Positions 27,440 through 35,653 of a DNA stretch of 64,000 nt are shown here, piece after piece. Each line of letters starts with the position of its first letter. Within the stretch, counting starts at the first letter, position 1. The translations under genes and the position numbers were made by a program. The notes under the pieces are model-generated. The model saw nothing but the letters and a program-made list of their open reading frames with translations. It was not told the origin of the DNA and ran no database searches. The stretch is taken from positions 62,001 through 126,000 of the forward strand of contig CANQUQ010000002.1 of NCBI GenBank assembly GCA_947627115.1, written 5' to 3'. The DNA is from an uncultured Acetatifactor sp. Its GTDB lineage: Bacteria; Bacillota; Clostridia; Lachnospirales; Lachnospiraceae.

Positions 27440-28360
27440 TCAGTCCATGCGCATTTCCATCGCTATATTGATGCCCTCCGACACCGTGAAGCTGACTCGC
27501 TTTATGACCGCATCAATATCCTTTCCGGTCATATACATATTGTTCAGCTCCGAAAAATTCATCTGCTGCCTGCCCACATATTTTACAACGTCTACCTCTT
27601 TTTCTTCCTCCAGAAGCTTTTCCAGCGCATCGGAGACAATTGTCGCCGCATCCACCACGGTGGGAATGCCCACGGCGATGACCGGCACCCCCAGACTTTC
27701 TACCGTCAGCGCATTGCGGTGATTACCTACACCGGATCCCGGCTGGATCCCGGTGTTGGTGATCTGGATCGTCCGGTTCAGCCGCTTGATGCTGCGGGCG
27801 GCCAGTGCGTCTATGACAATGAGCACGTCCGGCGCCGTCTCCTCCACCACGCCCTTCACGATCTCGGCGGTCTCCATTCCCGTTCTGGCCATGACCCCCG
27901 GCTCCAGAGCGCTGACCTGATTCATTCTTTCGCAGTTGTAGGCGGCCTTGCCGTACTCCCGGATGATATGCCTGGTAATGCACAGATTATCCACCGTCTG
28001 CGGCCCCAGGGAATCCGCAGTCACTTCGCGGTTTCCAAGGCCCACCACCAGCACCGACTGTTCCGCGTCTGCGTCCGGAAGCAGTTCCAGCAGTTCCTCC
28101 GCAAGACACTCGGAAATCTCCCTGTGATAATCCTCATCCGGTTCCACCATGGCCGGAGCTTCCATGGTGACATAGATCCCCACGGGCTTTCCCATAGCCT
28201 TCGCCGCGTTCTTGGTATCGATCATCACCTTCGTGACCTTAACGTCCTCTTTCTCCCGATAGTACTCTTCCACACGGACACCTCGAAGCTCACTGTCCGC
28301 CTCGCTGATGCTCTCTCTGGCTTCCAGCGCCAGATCTGTTCTCACCTGAAAATTACTCAT
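27440..28360 (-). CDS. gpr: Germination protease Gpr
   Basis: Gpr is the aspartic-type endopeptidase that degrades small acid-soluble spore proteins at germination. The 306-residue protein has FQVRTDLALEA near its N-terminus, the autoprocessing region of the family, VVGLGNREVTADSLGP and VIDALAARSIKRLNRTIQ, with the conserved Asp residues, and GSGVGNHRNALT. The ATG at 28360 is preferred over earlier in-frame starts, because GAGGTG lies about ten bases upstream and the protein then begins MSNFQVRTDL. It is divergent from rpsT. Confidence 0.96.
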   Translation of the reverse strand: MSNFQVRTDLALEARESISEADSELRGVRVEEYYREKEDVKVTKVMIDTKNAAKAMGKPVGIYVTMEAPAMVEPDEDYHREISECLAEELLELLPDADAEQSVLVVGLGNREVTADSLGPQTVDNLCITRHIIREYGKAAYNCERMNQVSALEPGVMARTGMETAEIVKGVVEETAPDVLIVIDALAARSIKRLNRTIQITNTGIQPGSGVGNHRNALTVESLGVPVIAVGIPTVVDAATIVSDALEKLLEEEKEVDVVKYVGRQQMNFSELNNMYMTGKDIDAVIKRVSFTVSEGINIAMEMRMD

Positions 28361-28452
28361 GATTTTTTTGCACCTCATAAGAAAAGTATGCGGCGCCGAC
28401 CGCCGTTTCCTTTGTCTGCCGGAACTGTATATAGTTTTCTCAAAAAATCCTG

Positions 28453-28483
28453 TATTATGTATTGACAAATTTTCAAATATTTA
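28453..28483 (-). promoter_or_regulatory. Predicted SigG-type promoter of gpr
   Basis: TAAATA (28478-28483) lies 18 bases from CATAATA (28453-28459), close to the SigG pattern TGAATA-N17/18-CATANTA. Gpr is a SigF/SigG-class gene elsewhere, which supports it. The site overlaps the divergent rpsT promoter. Confidence 0.5.
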
Positions 28484-28490
28484 CTAAACT
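28462..28490 (+). promoter_or_regulatory. Predicted SigA promoter of rpsT
   Basis: A consensus -35 TTGACA (28462-28467) and a -10 TAAACT (28485-28490) are separated by 17 bases, giving a leader of about 85 bases. Confidence 0.6.
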
Positions 28491-28583
28491 ACAATAGTAT
28501 GTTTGCCTTGGTTCTCCGTGTCTGACTGAGGTAAAGCAGGCAGTAAAGATACAATCGAAGTATAAAAGATGGAGGTGTAGAAC

Positions 28584-28847
28584 TTGGCTAACATTAAATC
28601 TGCGAAGAAAAGGATCCTGGTGAACCGCACGAAGGCTGACAGGAACAAGGCTGTCAGATCCGGCGTTAAGACTGCGATCAAGAAGGTATATGCTGCTATC
28701 GAGTCCGGCGACAAGAACGCCGCCGCTGCGGAACTGAAGGCTGCTACCAAGACGATCGAGAAGGCATCCAGCAAGGGCGTTTATCACAAGAACAATGCCG
28801 CCCGCAAGGTTTCCCGCATCAGCAAGGCTGTGAACCGGATGGCTTAA
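28584..28847 (+). CDS. rpsT: Ribosomal protein S20
   Basis: S20 binds 16S rRNA in the small subunit. The 87-residue, lysine- and alanine-rich protein begins MANIKSAKKRILVN and ends NNAARKVSRISKAVNRM, both typical. The start codon is TTG, with GGAGGTG eight bases before it; non-ATG starts in rpsT are linked to autogenous control in other bacteria. It is one of few plus-strand genes, placed opposite gpr as in B. subtilis. Confidence 0.98.
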   Translation: MANIKSAKKRILVNRTKADRNKAVRSGVKTAIKKVYAAIESGDKNAAAAELKAATKTIEKASSKGVYHKNNAARKVSRISKAVNRMA

Positions 28848-28882
28848 TTTATCAGAGACTGCTCTGGAGATGAAAAAATGCA

Positions 28883-28915
28883 AGAGCGCCCATATGTCTA
28901 TGGGCGCTCTTTTTT
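28883..28915. terminator. Terminator of rpsT, probably bidirectional
   Basis: AGAGCGCCCAT pairs perfectly with ATGGGCGCTCT around a six-base loop. Ts follow on the plus side, with an A-rich stretch on the other, so it can also serve the convergent TPM gene. Confidence 0.92.
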
Positions 28916-28931
28916 GATCGCTCCGGAGCCG

Positions 28932-29825
28932 TCAATGTCTGCGGCCGCCTCCGCCGTGGCTGGCGCCGCTTCTGCTGTGGTGATGTCCGCCGCCTCCGCC
29001 GCTATGTCCGCCTCCGCCGCTGCTTGTCTGAATATGCCTCTGCGTCACCGTCTTGTGGGTAAAATCATCCCGCACACTGTTCATCACAGGTCTGCCGCCC
29101 GGCACGTATGTGCCGGCCGTGGTGGTATCCTCCGCCTTTTTCTGCCTGGAATTTACAAATGCATAGATGAGCGCTGACACAATGGGAATCAAAAGGATCA
29201 TTCCATACGGTATCGGCGCCGGATTTCTGGAATCGAATTTTACGCTCACCGCATCCACAAATTCCGAATAAGCCCGGAACGGCGACGAATCATAATTTTT
29301 CTCGATCACATCCAAAAGCCTGTTGATATCTCCGCTGCTCAGCTGTCTCTCAGCCTCTCCGCTGGTGGATATCTGCCAATAGCCCTGATCCTCATAGACA
29401 TTGTCCACCAGGATCAGACCGTCCCCCTCAAAGCTCTTATTGTACCCATATCCGGAGTCATCCCAGAAATTGTCCGCATAGGCCTCCATGACATCCTCAA
29501 GACTTGGGGAGACAGCATCGTTCTGTCTCATGGGGCCGTCACCCTCCATGGGCTGATTCAAAGTCACCAGCACAATATCCAAATGCACGCGCTGCTCCGT
29601 CCGCGCGATCTGTGTGCGGAGCGCTTCTTTCTGATCTTCGGAGAGTATGCCCGCATAATCGTAGACTCTCTCGTCCGGCGCATCGGTATTGCTTCTGCTC
29701 CTTTTGCTCAAAATCACGTTCATGCCCACCACTACGGCCGCTGTCACCGCCAGAATGCCTATTATGATGAACCAGACAAAAAAGTATTTTACATACTGCT
29801 TTCCGGCCTCTTTCTTATAATCCAT
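28932..29825 (-). CDS. TPM-domain membrane protein with Gly/His-rich tail
   Basis: The 297-residue protein has an N-terminal membrane helix (about 15-37). An extracytoplasmic TPM-type domain (about 52-200) starts VYDYAGILSEDQKEALRTQI and contains DSGYGYNKSFEGDGLILVD. A second helix lies near 208-226, and the cytoplasmic tail has repeated GGGGHSGGGGGHHH-type runs that may bind metal. TPM proteins are associated with membrane quality control or PSII repair in other groups. The function here is unknown. It follows the zinc-ribbon gene by 83 bases, so the two are probably one unit. Confidence 0.85.
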   Translation of the reverse strand: MDYKKEAGKQYVKYFFVWFIIIGILAVTAAVVVGMNVILSKRSRSNTDAPDERVYDYAGILSEDQKEALRTQIARTEQRVHLDIVLVTLNQPMEGDGPMRQNDAVSPSLEDVMEAYADNFWDDSGYGYNKSFEGDGLILVDNVYEDQGYWQISTSGEAERQLSSGDINRLLDVIEKNYDSSPFRAYSEFVDAVSVKFDSRNPAPIPYGMILLIPIVSALIYAFVNSRQKKAEDTTTAGTYVPGGRPVMNSVRDDFTHKTVTQRHIQTSSGGGGHSGGGGGHHHSRSGASHGGGGRRH

Positions 29826-29908
29826 TTTTTCCTCTCATTCTGCCGCTTCAGCGGCCGTTTCACAACAGATCGCAGATCGTAAATAAATCTCTTCGGCTGC
29901 ATCCGATC

Positions 29909-30898
29909 CTAGATGTATACGAGAATGACCTGGAGCAGCACAAGAATCGCCGTCAGACACGCCCACAGGGTCCCGGAATAGGCCCAGACCTTTTTCATGG
30001 ACAGAGGCGCTTCTCCCACGATCTTTCCGGTCTGACCGTTCACATAAAAGGGATAACTCTGTCCGCCGTACTGATACAGGTATCTCCACACCGGCAGCAG
30101 TCCGAAATCGGACTGACTGTCCTTCACGGACAGATCCCGGATTTTCACTCTCAGGGTACTGTAGCCGGTGCAGGTGTTGTTCAGAAGCTGCCGGGCGTCC
30201 TCCTCCATTTTTTTCTTCGCCCGCTCCTCCAGCGACGCTGCCTCCATATTATATTTCTCGGCATAAAATCCCGACATGAATTCCGGGCTGAAATCCACCA
30301 TCTGCTCATAGTCGAAGGGCTCCACAAGGTCCATCACATCGTCCGGCATCTGAATCGAAGCGTCGACAGGCATCTGCCGGAACTGGATATCCATATCCCT
30401 CTCCACGTCATAGTATGATGTCTCCGTATACTCGGTGTCCCCGGATGTCCATACTCTGACCTTAGTCCCCTCCGCCCGATAGTCCCAATGGGCGTTATAA
30501 TCGTACAGCCAGAAGGGCACATACACGCCCTGCATTTCATTCAGCCGTACCTCGGCCAGAAAATCCGTGGGGGCAAAACGGTATTTTTTGAATTTTTCTC
30601 TGATCCTCTGTTTGCAGGTCTCCTTGCCGAGCTGAAAGGGGAGAATGAACCTGGGCGCATACTCGCCCTCCACCCTCTCGTTCAATATCAGATAACAGTC
30701 ACAGCTGGGACATCTGGTGGCGGAGGTAAATTCCTGCAGCTTGATCTCACCGCCGCAGTTGGGACATACAGTCAGGTCCCCCAAGCTGTCATCCGTGCGC
30801 TCATGACTTCCCTCACTGTCACAGAAGGGACAGTACATTCCGTGCTTTTCGGGGCTGTATACAGTATTGCCTCCGCAATTTTTACACTTGAAGATCAT
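29909..30898 (-). CDS. Zinc-ribbon protein with C-terminal membrane anchor
   Basis: The 329-residue protein starts with two four-cysteine zinc ribbons (C5/C8/C23/C26 and C45/C48/C63/C66). A beta-rich region follows, with VYVPFWLYDYNAHWDYRA (about 125), and one C-terminal membrane helix (about 303-327). A PFYVNGQTGKIVGEAP stretch sits just before the helix. Databases often mislabel such proteins as helicase-like from the zinc ribbons. There is no helicase motif. It is paired with the TPM-domain gene, which suggests a shared membrane role, unknown. Confidence 0.85.
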   Translation of the reverse strand: MIFKCKNCGGNTVYSPEKHGMYCPFCDSEGSHERTDDSLGDLTVCPNCGGEIKLQEFTSATRCPSCDCYLILNERVEGEYAPRFILPFQLGKETCKQRIREKFKKYRFAPTDFLAEVRLNEMQGVYVPFWLYDYNAHWDYRAEGTKVRVWTSGDTEYTETSYYDVERDMDIQFRQMPVDASIQMPDDVMDLVEPFDYEQMVDFSPEFMSGFYAEKYNMEAASLEERAKKKMEEDARQLLNNTCTGYSTLRVKIRDLSVKDSQSDFGLLPVWRYLYQYGGQSYPFYVNGQTGKIVGEAPLSMKKVWAYSGTLWACLTAILVLLQVILVYI

Positions 30899-30961
30899 TT
30901 ACGTCTCTCCCCTTTCATATCAGCATATTCCGTCCGACAAGAACAATTGTCGATTTTTATC

Positions 30962-30990
30962 AGCATAACATATTTATTCCGTTTGTGCAA
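30962..30990 (-). promoter_or_regulatory. Predicted SigA promoter of the zinc-ribbon/TPM pair
   Basis: TTGCAC (30985-30990) and TATGCT (30962-30967) are 17 bases apart, about 60 bases before the zinc-ribbon ATG. Confidence 0.55.
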
Positions 30991-31036
30991 TTCCCACATA
31001 CTTTAAATATCAAGTCCGCAGCTCGCCGAAGGGTGC

Positions 31037-31077
31037 AAAAAAGCTCCCGCACCGATTTGCATCAAATGCGGGAGCTT
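31037..31077 (-). terminator. Terminator of tpiA
   Basis: On the minus strand, AAGCTCCCGCA pairs with TGCGGGAGCTT around a 15-base loop and a run of six Ts follows. It lies 14 bases past the tpiA stop. Confidence 0.92.
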
Positions 31078-31090
31078 CCGTACATGTCTT

Positions 31091-31840
31091 TTACTTGTAA
31101 TTCACGATCTGTCCGAAGTCAGGCTTCAGGGAAGCACCGCCTACCAGGCCGCCGTCAATGTCGGGCTGCGCGAACAGTTCGGGTGCGCTGGATGCGGAAA
31201 CACTGCCGCCGTACTGGATACGGATCGCCGCCGCGGTAGCGTCGTCATAAATTTCCGCGATGCAGTCGCGAATGGCCTTGCAGACCTCCTGTGCCTGCTC
31301 GGTGGTCGCCACCTTGCCGGTGCCGATGGCCCAGATGGGCTCATAAGCGATCACTGCAGATGCAGCCTGCGCTGCGGTCACATTCAGGAACGCGATCTTG
31401 ATCTGCTGGCGGATGAAATCGATCGTCACGCCCTGCTCGCGCTGGGTCAGGGACTCACCGCAGCAGATGATAGGCGTAAGGCCATGCTCAAATGCCTTCA
31501 GCACCTTCTTATTTACGGTCTCATTCGTCTCCGCAAAATATTCCCTGCGCTCGGAGTGACCGATGATAACGTACTTTACGCCTGCATCGGTGAGCATGTC
31601 GGGAGAGATCTCGCCGGTATAAGCGCCCTTCTCCTCAAAATACATATTCTCTGCACCGATCTGAATGTTGGTCCCCTTTGCAGCCTCCACGGCGGGAATG
31701 ATATCAATAGCGGGCACGCAGAAGACCACGTCCACATCATCATTCTTTACAAGGGGCTTTAAGGTTTCAATTAAATTTACCGCCTGGCTGGGAGTCATAT
31801 TCATCTTCCAGTTTCCGGCTATGATCTTTTTTCTTGCCAT
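31091..31840 (-). CDS. tpiA: Triosephosphate isomerase
   Basis: TpiA interconverts dihydroxyacetone phosphate and glyceraldehyde 3-phosphate in glycolysis. The 249-residue protein has the N-terminal GNWKMN lysine motif, the catalytic His in [10 protein letters not shown], the catalytic Glu in [11 protein letters not shown], and the phosphate-binding QYGGSVSA. The ribosome site AAAGGAGAA is strong. It is the last gene of the gapA-pgk-tpiA set. Confidence 0.98.
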   Translation of the reverse strand: MARKKIIAGNWKMNMTPSQAVNLIETLKPLVKNDDVDVVFCVPAIDIIPAVEAAKGTNIQIGAENMYFEEKGAYTGEISPDMLTDAGVKYVIIGHSERREYFAETNETVNKKVLKAFEHGLTPIICCGESLTQREQGVTIDFIRQQIKIAFLNVTAAQAASAVIAYEPIWAIGTGKVATTEQAQEVCKAIRDCIAEIYDDATAAAIRIQYGGSVSASSAPELFAQPDIDGGLVGGASLKPDFGQIVNYK

Positions 31841-31853
31841 TTCTATTCTCCTT

Positions 31854-31988
31854 TTATTGCGATCCAGGTCCTGACCTTCTGATCAGCACGATCCCTGTGA
31901 TCAAAATGACCGATCCGATAACGGCGGGAACGGCAAATACCGCGGCCAGGATCTTATCGATGGTGATAAGAGCGTCTGCCGCCGCAAC
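31854..31988 (-). pseudogene. Startless hydrophobic reading frame between pgk and tpiA
   Basis: A frame of 44 codons ends in TAA just before the tpiA ribosome site. It begins with the pgk-tail codons VAAAD, directly behind a TGA, and continues ALITIDKILAAVFAVPA, then [18 protein letters not shown]. That is a plausible single membrane helix with a basic end. It has no ATG or GTG start near its beginning, and its upstream part is the last, partial copy of the 53-bp repeat. It may be the remnant of a small membrane-protein gene or a chance frame. Its frame matches the pgk C-terminal frame. Confidence 0.4.
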
Positions 31989-32147
31989 TCACGGCGTTGC
32001 TGGACGCCTGCGCAGTTTTACTTGTCGTCTGCTGCCGCAACTCACGGCGTTGCTGGATGCCTGCGCAGTTTTACTTGTCGTCTGCCGCCGCAACTCACGG
32101 CGTTGCTGGACGCCTGCACAGTTTTACTTGTCGTCTGCTGCCGCAAC
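31974..32147. repeat. 53-bp tandem repeat derived from the pgk 3' end (three copies plus a partial)
   Basis: Copies begin at 31974, 32027 and 32080, with a 15-base partial copy at 32133 that lies inside pgk. Copies differ at only a few positions. On the minus strand each copy contains the last pgk codons (GTTGCGGCAGCAGACGAC, then AAGTAA) followed by an untranslated part with the hairpin GCAAC-N7-GTTGC. The period is not a multiple of three. The array is therefore repeated duplication of the pgk stop region. Confidence 0.9.
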
Positions 32148-33347
32148 GCCGGGAAGCACCTTGCCCTCCAGGAATTCAAGGGAAGCGCCGCCGCCGGTGG
32201 AAATGTGGCTCATCTTATCGCCGAAGCCAAGCTGGTTCACGGCTGCCGCAGAATCACCGCCGCCGATGATCGTGGTCGCGTCGGTCTCAGCCAGAGCCTT
32301 TGCCACCGCGATAGTGCCGGCTGCCAGCGTGGGATTCTCGAACACGCCCATAGGTCCGTTCCAGACTACGGTCTTTGCAGACTTCACCGCGTCGGCGAAC
32401 AGCTTCTGGGTGTTGGGGCCGATATCCAGGCCTTCCATATCCGCAGGAATCTTATCCACATCCACGTAGGAAATCTCCACAGGTCCGTCAATGGGATCGG
32501 GGAAGCTCTTTGCCACGGTGGTGTCAATGGGAAGAAGCAGCTTCTTGCCCAGCTTCTGTGCCTTATCCATCATCTCCTTGCAGTAGCCGATCTTCTCGTC
32601 ATCCACAAGAGAGTTGCCCACTTCCATGCCCTGCGCCTTCAGGAAGGTATACGCCATACCGCCGCCGATGATCAGGGTATCGCACTTCTCCAGCAGGTTG
32701 GAGATCACGTTCAGCTTGTCTGCGACCTTTGCACCGCCCAGGATAGCCACGAAAGGTCTGACAGGATTTTCCACTGCATTGCCCAGGAAATTGATCTCCT
32801 TCTGCATCAGATAGCCCACTGCGTTCTCGCCGCCCTTTGCGGTGATGAACTTGGTAACGCCCTCAACGGAAGCGTGCGCTCTGTGGGAAGAGCCGAATGC
32901 ATCGCAGACATACAGATCCGCAAGATCTGCCAGCTCTTTGCTGAACTGCTCGCCGTTCTTGGTCTCCTCGGCACCGCGGAAACGGGTGTTCTGAAGCAGT
33001 ACGACATCGCCCTCCTTCATGGCCTCCACCGCCTTGGTGGCAGCCTCGCCTGTCACATTGTAATCGCCCACAAATACGACTTCCTTGCCCAGCTTCTCGG
33101 ACAGTCTCTTTGCCACGGGTGCCAGGGATTCTCCCTCGTTGGGGCCGTTCTTTACCTTGCCCAGATGGGAGCAGAGAATTACCTTTCCGCCGTCATTTAT
33201 CAGCTTCTTGATGGTAGGCAGAGCCGCTACGATACGGGTCTCGTCGGTGATCTCACCGTTCTTTAAGGGAACATTGAAGTCGCATCTTACGAGCACTCTT
33301 TTTCCCTTTGCATTGATGTCGTCAACAGATTTCTTGTTCAAGCCCAT
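32124..33347 (-). CDS. pgk: Phosphoglycerate kinase
   Basis: Pgk makes ATP from 1,3-bisphosphoglycerate in lower glycolysis. The 407-residue protein has [13 protein letters not shown] at the N-terminus, the substrate stretch [25 protein letters not shown], and the C-terminal [15 protein letters not shown]. It ends PGVAAADDK, the usual kind of ending. The 3' end overlaps the first units of a 53-bp tandem repeat. GAGGAATG precedes the ATG. Confidence 0.98.
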   Translation of the reverse strand: MGLNKKSVDDINAKGKRVLVRCDFNVPLKNGEITDETRIVAALPTIKKLINDGGKVILCSHLGKVKNGPNEGESLAPVAKRLSEKLGKEVVFVGDYNVTGEAATKAVEAMKEGDVVLLQNTRFRGAEETKNGEQFSKELADLADLYVCDAFGSSHRAHASVEGVTKFITAKGGENAVGYLMQKEINFLGNAVENPVRPFVAILGGAKVADKLNVISNLLEKCDTLIIGGGMAYTFLKAQGMEVGNSLVDDEKIGYCKEMMDKAQKLGKKLLLPIDTTVAKSFPDPIDGPVEISYVDVDKIPADMEGLDIGPNTQKLFADAVKSAKTVVWNGPMGVFENPTLAAGTIAVAKALAETDATTIIGGGDSAAAVNQLGFGDKMSHISTGGGASLEFLEGKVLPGVAAADDK

Positions 33348-33395
33348 TTCATTCCTCTTTCTGCTGCACTCCTGCAGCCATTTATTGATCTGACT

Positions 33396-33426
33396 AAAAA
33401 AGGGTCCGGTCCTAAGACCGGACCCT
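33396..33426 (-). terminator. Terminator between gapA and pgk
   Basis: AGGGTCCGGTC pairs with GACCGGACCCT around a four-base loop and Ts follow on the minus strand. It would reduce readthrough from gapA into pgk. Confidence 0.88.
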
Positions 33427-33449
33427 TTATAGGCCTTTGTTTACGCGAA

Positions 33450-34463
33450 TCAGCCAAGCTCGCTGAAGTACTTGATGGTACGAACCATCTGAGAGGTATA
33501 GCTGTTCTCGTTGTCATACCAGGAAACGACCTGTACCTGAGTATTGCCGTCCTCCATGGGAGCTACCATGGTCTGGGTCGCATCAAAGATGGAACCGTAG
33601 GTGCTTCCGATGATATCGGAGGATACGATCTCGTCTGTGTTGTATCCGAAGGACTCGGTAGATGCTGCCTTCATAGCTGCATTGATCTCATCCTTGGTAA
33701 CTGCGCCCTTTACTACTGCTACCAGGATCGTGGTGGAGCCGGTAGGAGTGGGAACGCGCTGTGCGGAACCGATCAGCTTGCCGTTCAGTTCGGGGATGAC
33801 CAGACCGATTGCCTTCGCTGCACCGGTAGAGTTGGGAACGATGTTCTGTGCGCCTGCACGGCTTCTTCTCTTGTCGCCCTTTCTCTGAGGACCGTCCAGG
33901 ATCATCTGGTCTCCGGTATAAGCGTGAACGGTGGTCATGATACCGCTCATGATGGGTCTCAGATCGTTCAGAGCCTTCGCCATGGGAGCCAGGCAGTTGG
34001 TGGTGCAGGAAGCAGCGGAGATAACGGTATCTTCGGGCTTCAGGGACTTATGGTTCACGTTGTATACGATGGTGGGCAGATCGTTGCCTGCAGGAGCAGA
34101 GATAACGACCTTGCGTGCACCTGCGGTGATATGTGCGCTCGCCTTGTCCTTGGAGGTATAAAAACCGGTACACTCCAGAACAACGTCTACCTTCAGCTCG
34201 CCCCAGGGAAGCTTGGAAGCGTCTGCCTCCTTGTAGATGGTGATCGTCTTGCCGTTTACGGTAATGGAATCCTCACCGGCCTGGACCTTGTCGGCATACT
34301 TATATCTACCCTGTGCGGTGTCATACTTCAACAGATGTGCCAGCATGTCAGGGCTTGTCAGGTCGTTGATTGCAACTACCTCATATCCTTCTGCGTCAAA
34401 CATCTGTCTGAAAGCCAGACGGCCGATACGGCCAAAACCGTTGATTGCTACTCTTACTGCCAT
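33450..34463 (-). CDS. gapA: Glyceraldehyde-3-phosphate dehydrogenase
   Basis: GapA oxidises glyceraldehyde 3-phosphate with NAD and phosphate. The 337-residue protein has the NAD fold with [13 protein letters not shown] and the NAD-specific VVAINDL, the catalytic [12 protein letters not shown], and the C-terminal [21 protein letters not shown] is spaced well for the ATG. It heads the glycolytic set gapA-pgk-tpiA, with its own terminator. Confidence 0.98.
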   Translation of the reverse strand: MAVRVAINGFGRIGRLAFRQMFDAEGYEVVAINDLTSPDMLAHLLKYDTAQGRYKYADKVQAGEDSITVNGKTITIYKEADASKLPWGELKVDVVLECTGFYTSKDKASAHITAGARKVVISAPAGNDLPTIVYNVNHKSLKPEDTVISAASCTTNCLAPMAKALNDLRPIMSGIMTTVHAYTGDQMILDGPQRKGDKRRSRAGAQNIVPNSTGAAKAIGLVIPELNGKLIGSAQRVPTPTGSTTILVAVVKGAVTKDEINAAMKAASTESFGYNTDEIVSSDIIGSTYGSIFDATQTMVAPMEDGNTQVQVVSWYDNENSYTSQMVRTIKYFSELG

Positions 34464-34507
34464 TTTTGTTTCCTCCTAAAATTTATTTTTTTATATTCCG
34501 GCATTCA

Positions 34508-34521
34508 TGACACATATGTCA
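34508..34521. promoter_or_regulatory. Perfect palindrome in the gapA leader
   Basis: TGACACATATGTCA is a perfect 14-base palindrome about 20 to 35 bases downstream of the expected gapA start. It may be an operator. It does not match the Rex pattern that I know. Confidence 0.35.
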
Positions 34522-34547
34522 GATTGCCAGAATTTATCAGCAATGAT

Positions 34548-34576
34548 ATTTTACATAATTTCCCGGTATAATTCAA
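34548..34576 (-). promoter_or_regulatory. Predicted SigA promoter of gapA
   Basis: TTGAAT (34571-34576) and TAAAAT (34548-34553) are 17 bases apart, about 85 bases before gapA in a divergent gap. Confidence 0.6.
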
Positions 34577-34613
34577 GATGTAAATGAAAAATAATTCCTC
34601 TTTGTCCAAAAAA

Positions 34614-34643
34614 TTTACAGATTCTTCACAAATATGGTAAAAT
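34614..34643 (+). promoter_or_regulatory. Predicted promoter of the PHP phosphatase gene
   Basis: TTTACA (34614-34619) and TAAAAT (34638-34643) are 18 bases apart. The first of three direct repeats overlaps the -10. Confidence 0.45.
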
Positions 34644-34716
34644 AACGAGGAAAGCGTCCCCAGAGCGCACAAAAAGTAAAATAACGAAAAAGGCGGCGCA
34701 CAAAAAGTAAATAACG
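34637..34716. repeat. Three direct repeats upstream of the PHP phosphatase
   Basis: The sequence GTAAAATAACG, or GTAAATAACG in the last copy, occurs three times, starting near 34637, 34676 and 34707. The last two copies share a longer unit that begins GCGCACAAAAAGTAAA. They fill the space between promoter and ribosome site. Confidence 0.6.
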
Positions 34717-34731
34717 CGGAAAGGAGCAAAT

Positions 34732-35550
34732 ATGCCTATTACAGCGGACTGTCACTTACATTCCTCCCATTCGGGAGATTCCAATACTCCCATGGAGGAA
34801 ATGGTTCTGCGGGGTATCGAACTGGGTCTGGATACTATGTGCTTTACGGAGCATCACGACATAGATCTGCCGGTCTCACCGGAAGAGCCGGAGAATATCT
34901 TCTGTCTGAACACGGACGCATACCTTTACGATCTGGCCACACTGAAGGAAAAATATGAGGGAAAAATACGCCTTCTGTTCGGCGTAGAGCTGGGACTGCA
35001 GCCCCAGATCCTGCGCCCTGTCTCCGTCTATGCCAAGTCCTACGAATTCGATTTTATCATCGGCTCCTCCCATGTCTGTCACGGCCGTGATCCCTATTAC
35101 CCTGATTTTTATGAGGGCCGTTCCGAGGAGGCCGCCTACCGTGAATATTTTGAATCCGTCCTGGAAAACGTGAAAAAATATTCCTGCTACGATGTCTACG
35201 GTCATCTGGACTATGTGGTGCGCTACGGTCCCAACAGAGACAGGGACTATTCCTATGAAAAATACAGGGACATCCTCGACGAAATACTGCGGACCCTAAT
35301 TGCAAAGGAAAAGGGGCTGGAGGTGAACACCGGCGGATTGGACAAGGGGCTGAAGGACCTGCACCCCTGCACGGATATCCTGAAGCGCTATCGGGAGCTT
35401 GGGGGCGAGATCGTCACCGTCGGATCCGACGCCCATGCGCCGGGAAATGTGGCCGAACACTTTGACCGGGCAGCCAAAGTACTGCAGGAATGCGGCTTCC
35501 GCTATTACACTGTCTTTGAAAAAAGGATCGCAGAATTCCGAAGGCTGTGA
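34732..35550 (+). CDS. PHP-domain histidinol-phosphatase family protein
   Basis: The 272-residue protein is a PHP-type metal hydrolase like HisJ/HisK, which removes phosphate from histidinol phosphate. The metal motifs are visible in order: DCHLHSSHSGDS near the start, FTEHHDID, GSSHVCHGRDPYY, YGHLDYVVRYG and the final GSDAHAP. No other his gene lies nearby, so a different phosphoester substrate is possible. AAAGGAG precedes the ATG. It is on the plus strand, divergent from gapA. Confidence 0.88.
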   Translation: MPITADCHLHSSHSGDSNTPMEEMVLRGIELGLDTMCFTEHHDIDLPVSPEEPENIFCLNTDAYLYDLATLKEKYEGKIRLLFGVELGLQPQILRPVSVYAKSYEFDFIIGSSHVCHGRDPYYPDFYEGRSEEAAYREYFESVLENVKKYSCYDVYGHLDYVVRYGPNRDRDYSYEKYRDILDEILRTLIAKEKGLEVNTGGLDKGLKDLHPCTDILKRYRELGGEIVTVGSDAHAPGNVAEHFDRAAKVLQECGFRYYTVFEKRIAEFRRL

Positions 35551-35587
35551 CATGCCATCCGGCCGTGCCAAAAAGCTGTGAAAAGAA

Positions 35588-35621
35588 CTGCGGCAGTCCC
35601 TGTCAGAACGGACTGCCGCAG
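35588..35621. terminator. Bidirectional terminator between the PHP gene and the chemoreceptor
   Basis: CTGCGGCAGTCC pairs perfectly with GGACTGCCGCAG around a ten-base loop. T-rich flanks are present on both sides (CTCTTATG and TTCTTTTC), fitting the two convergent genes. Confidence 0.85.
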
Positions 35622-35653
35622 CTCTTATGATCTTCTGTCTTTATGGCGGAGCG

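Noticed and set aside
29909..30898. Primosomal helicase-like protein from the zinc ribbons
   Set aside because: No Walker or helicase motif is present, and the protein ends in a membrane helix.
31974..32147. CRISPR array
   Set aside because: The units are contiguous with no unique spacers, and the repeat is the pgk tail. No cas gene is present.
31834..33266. Plus-strand frames across the repeat and antisense to pgk
   Set aside because: Their internal peptide repeats only reflect the 53-bp DNA repeat, and the rest is antisense to pgk.
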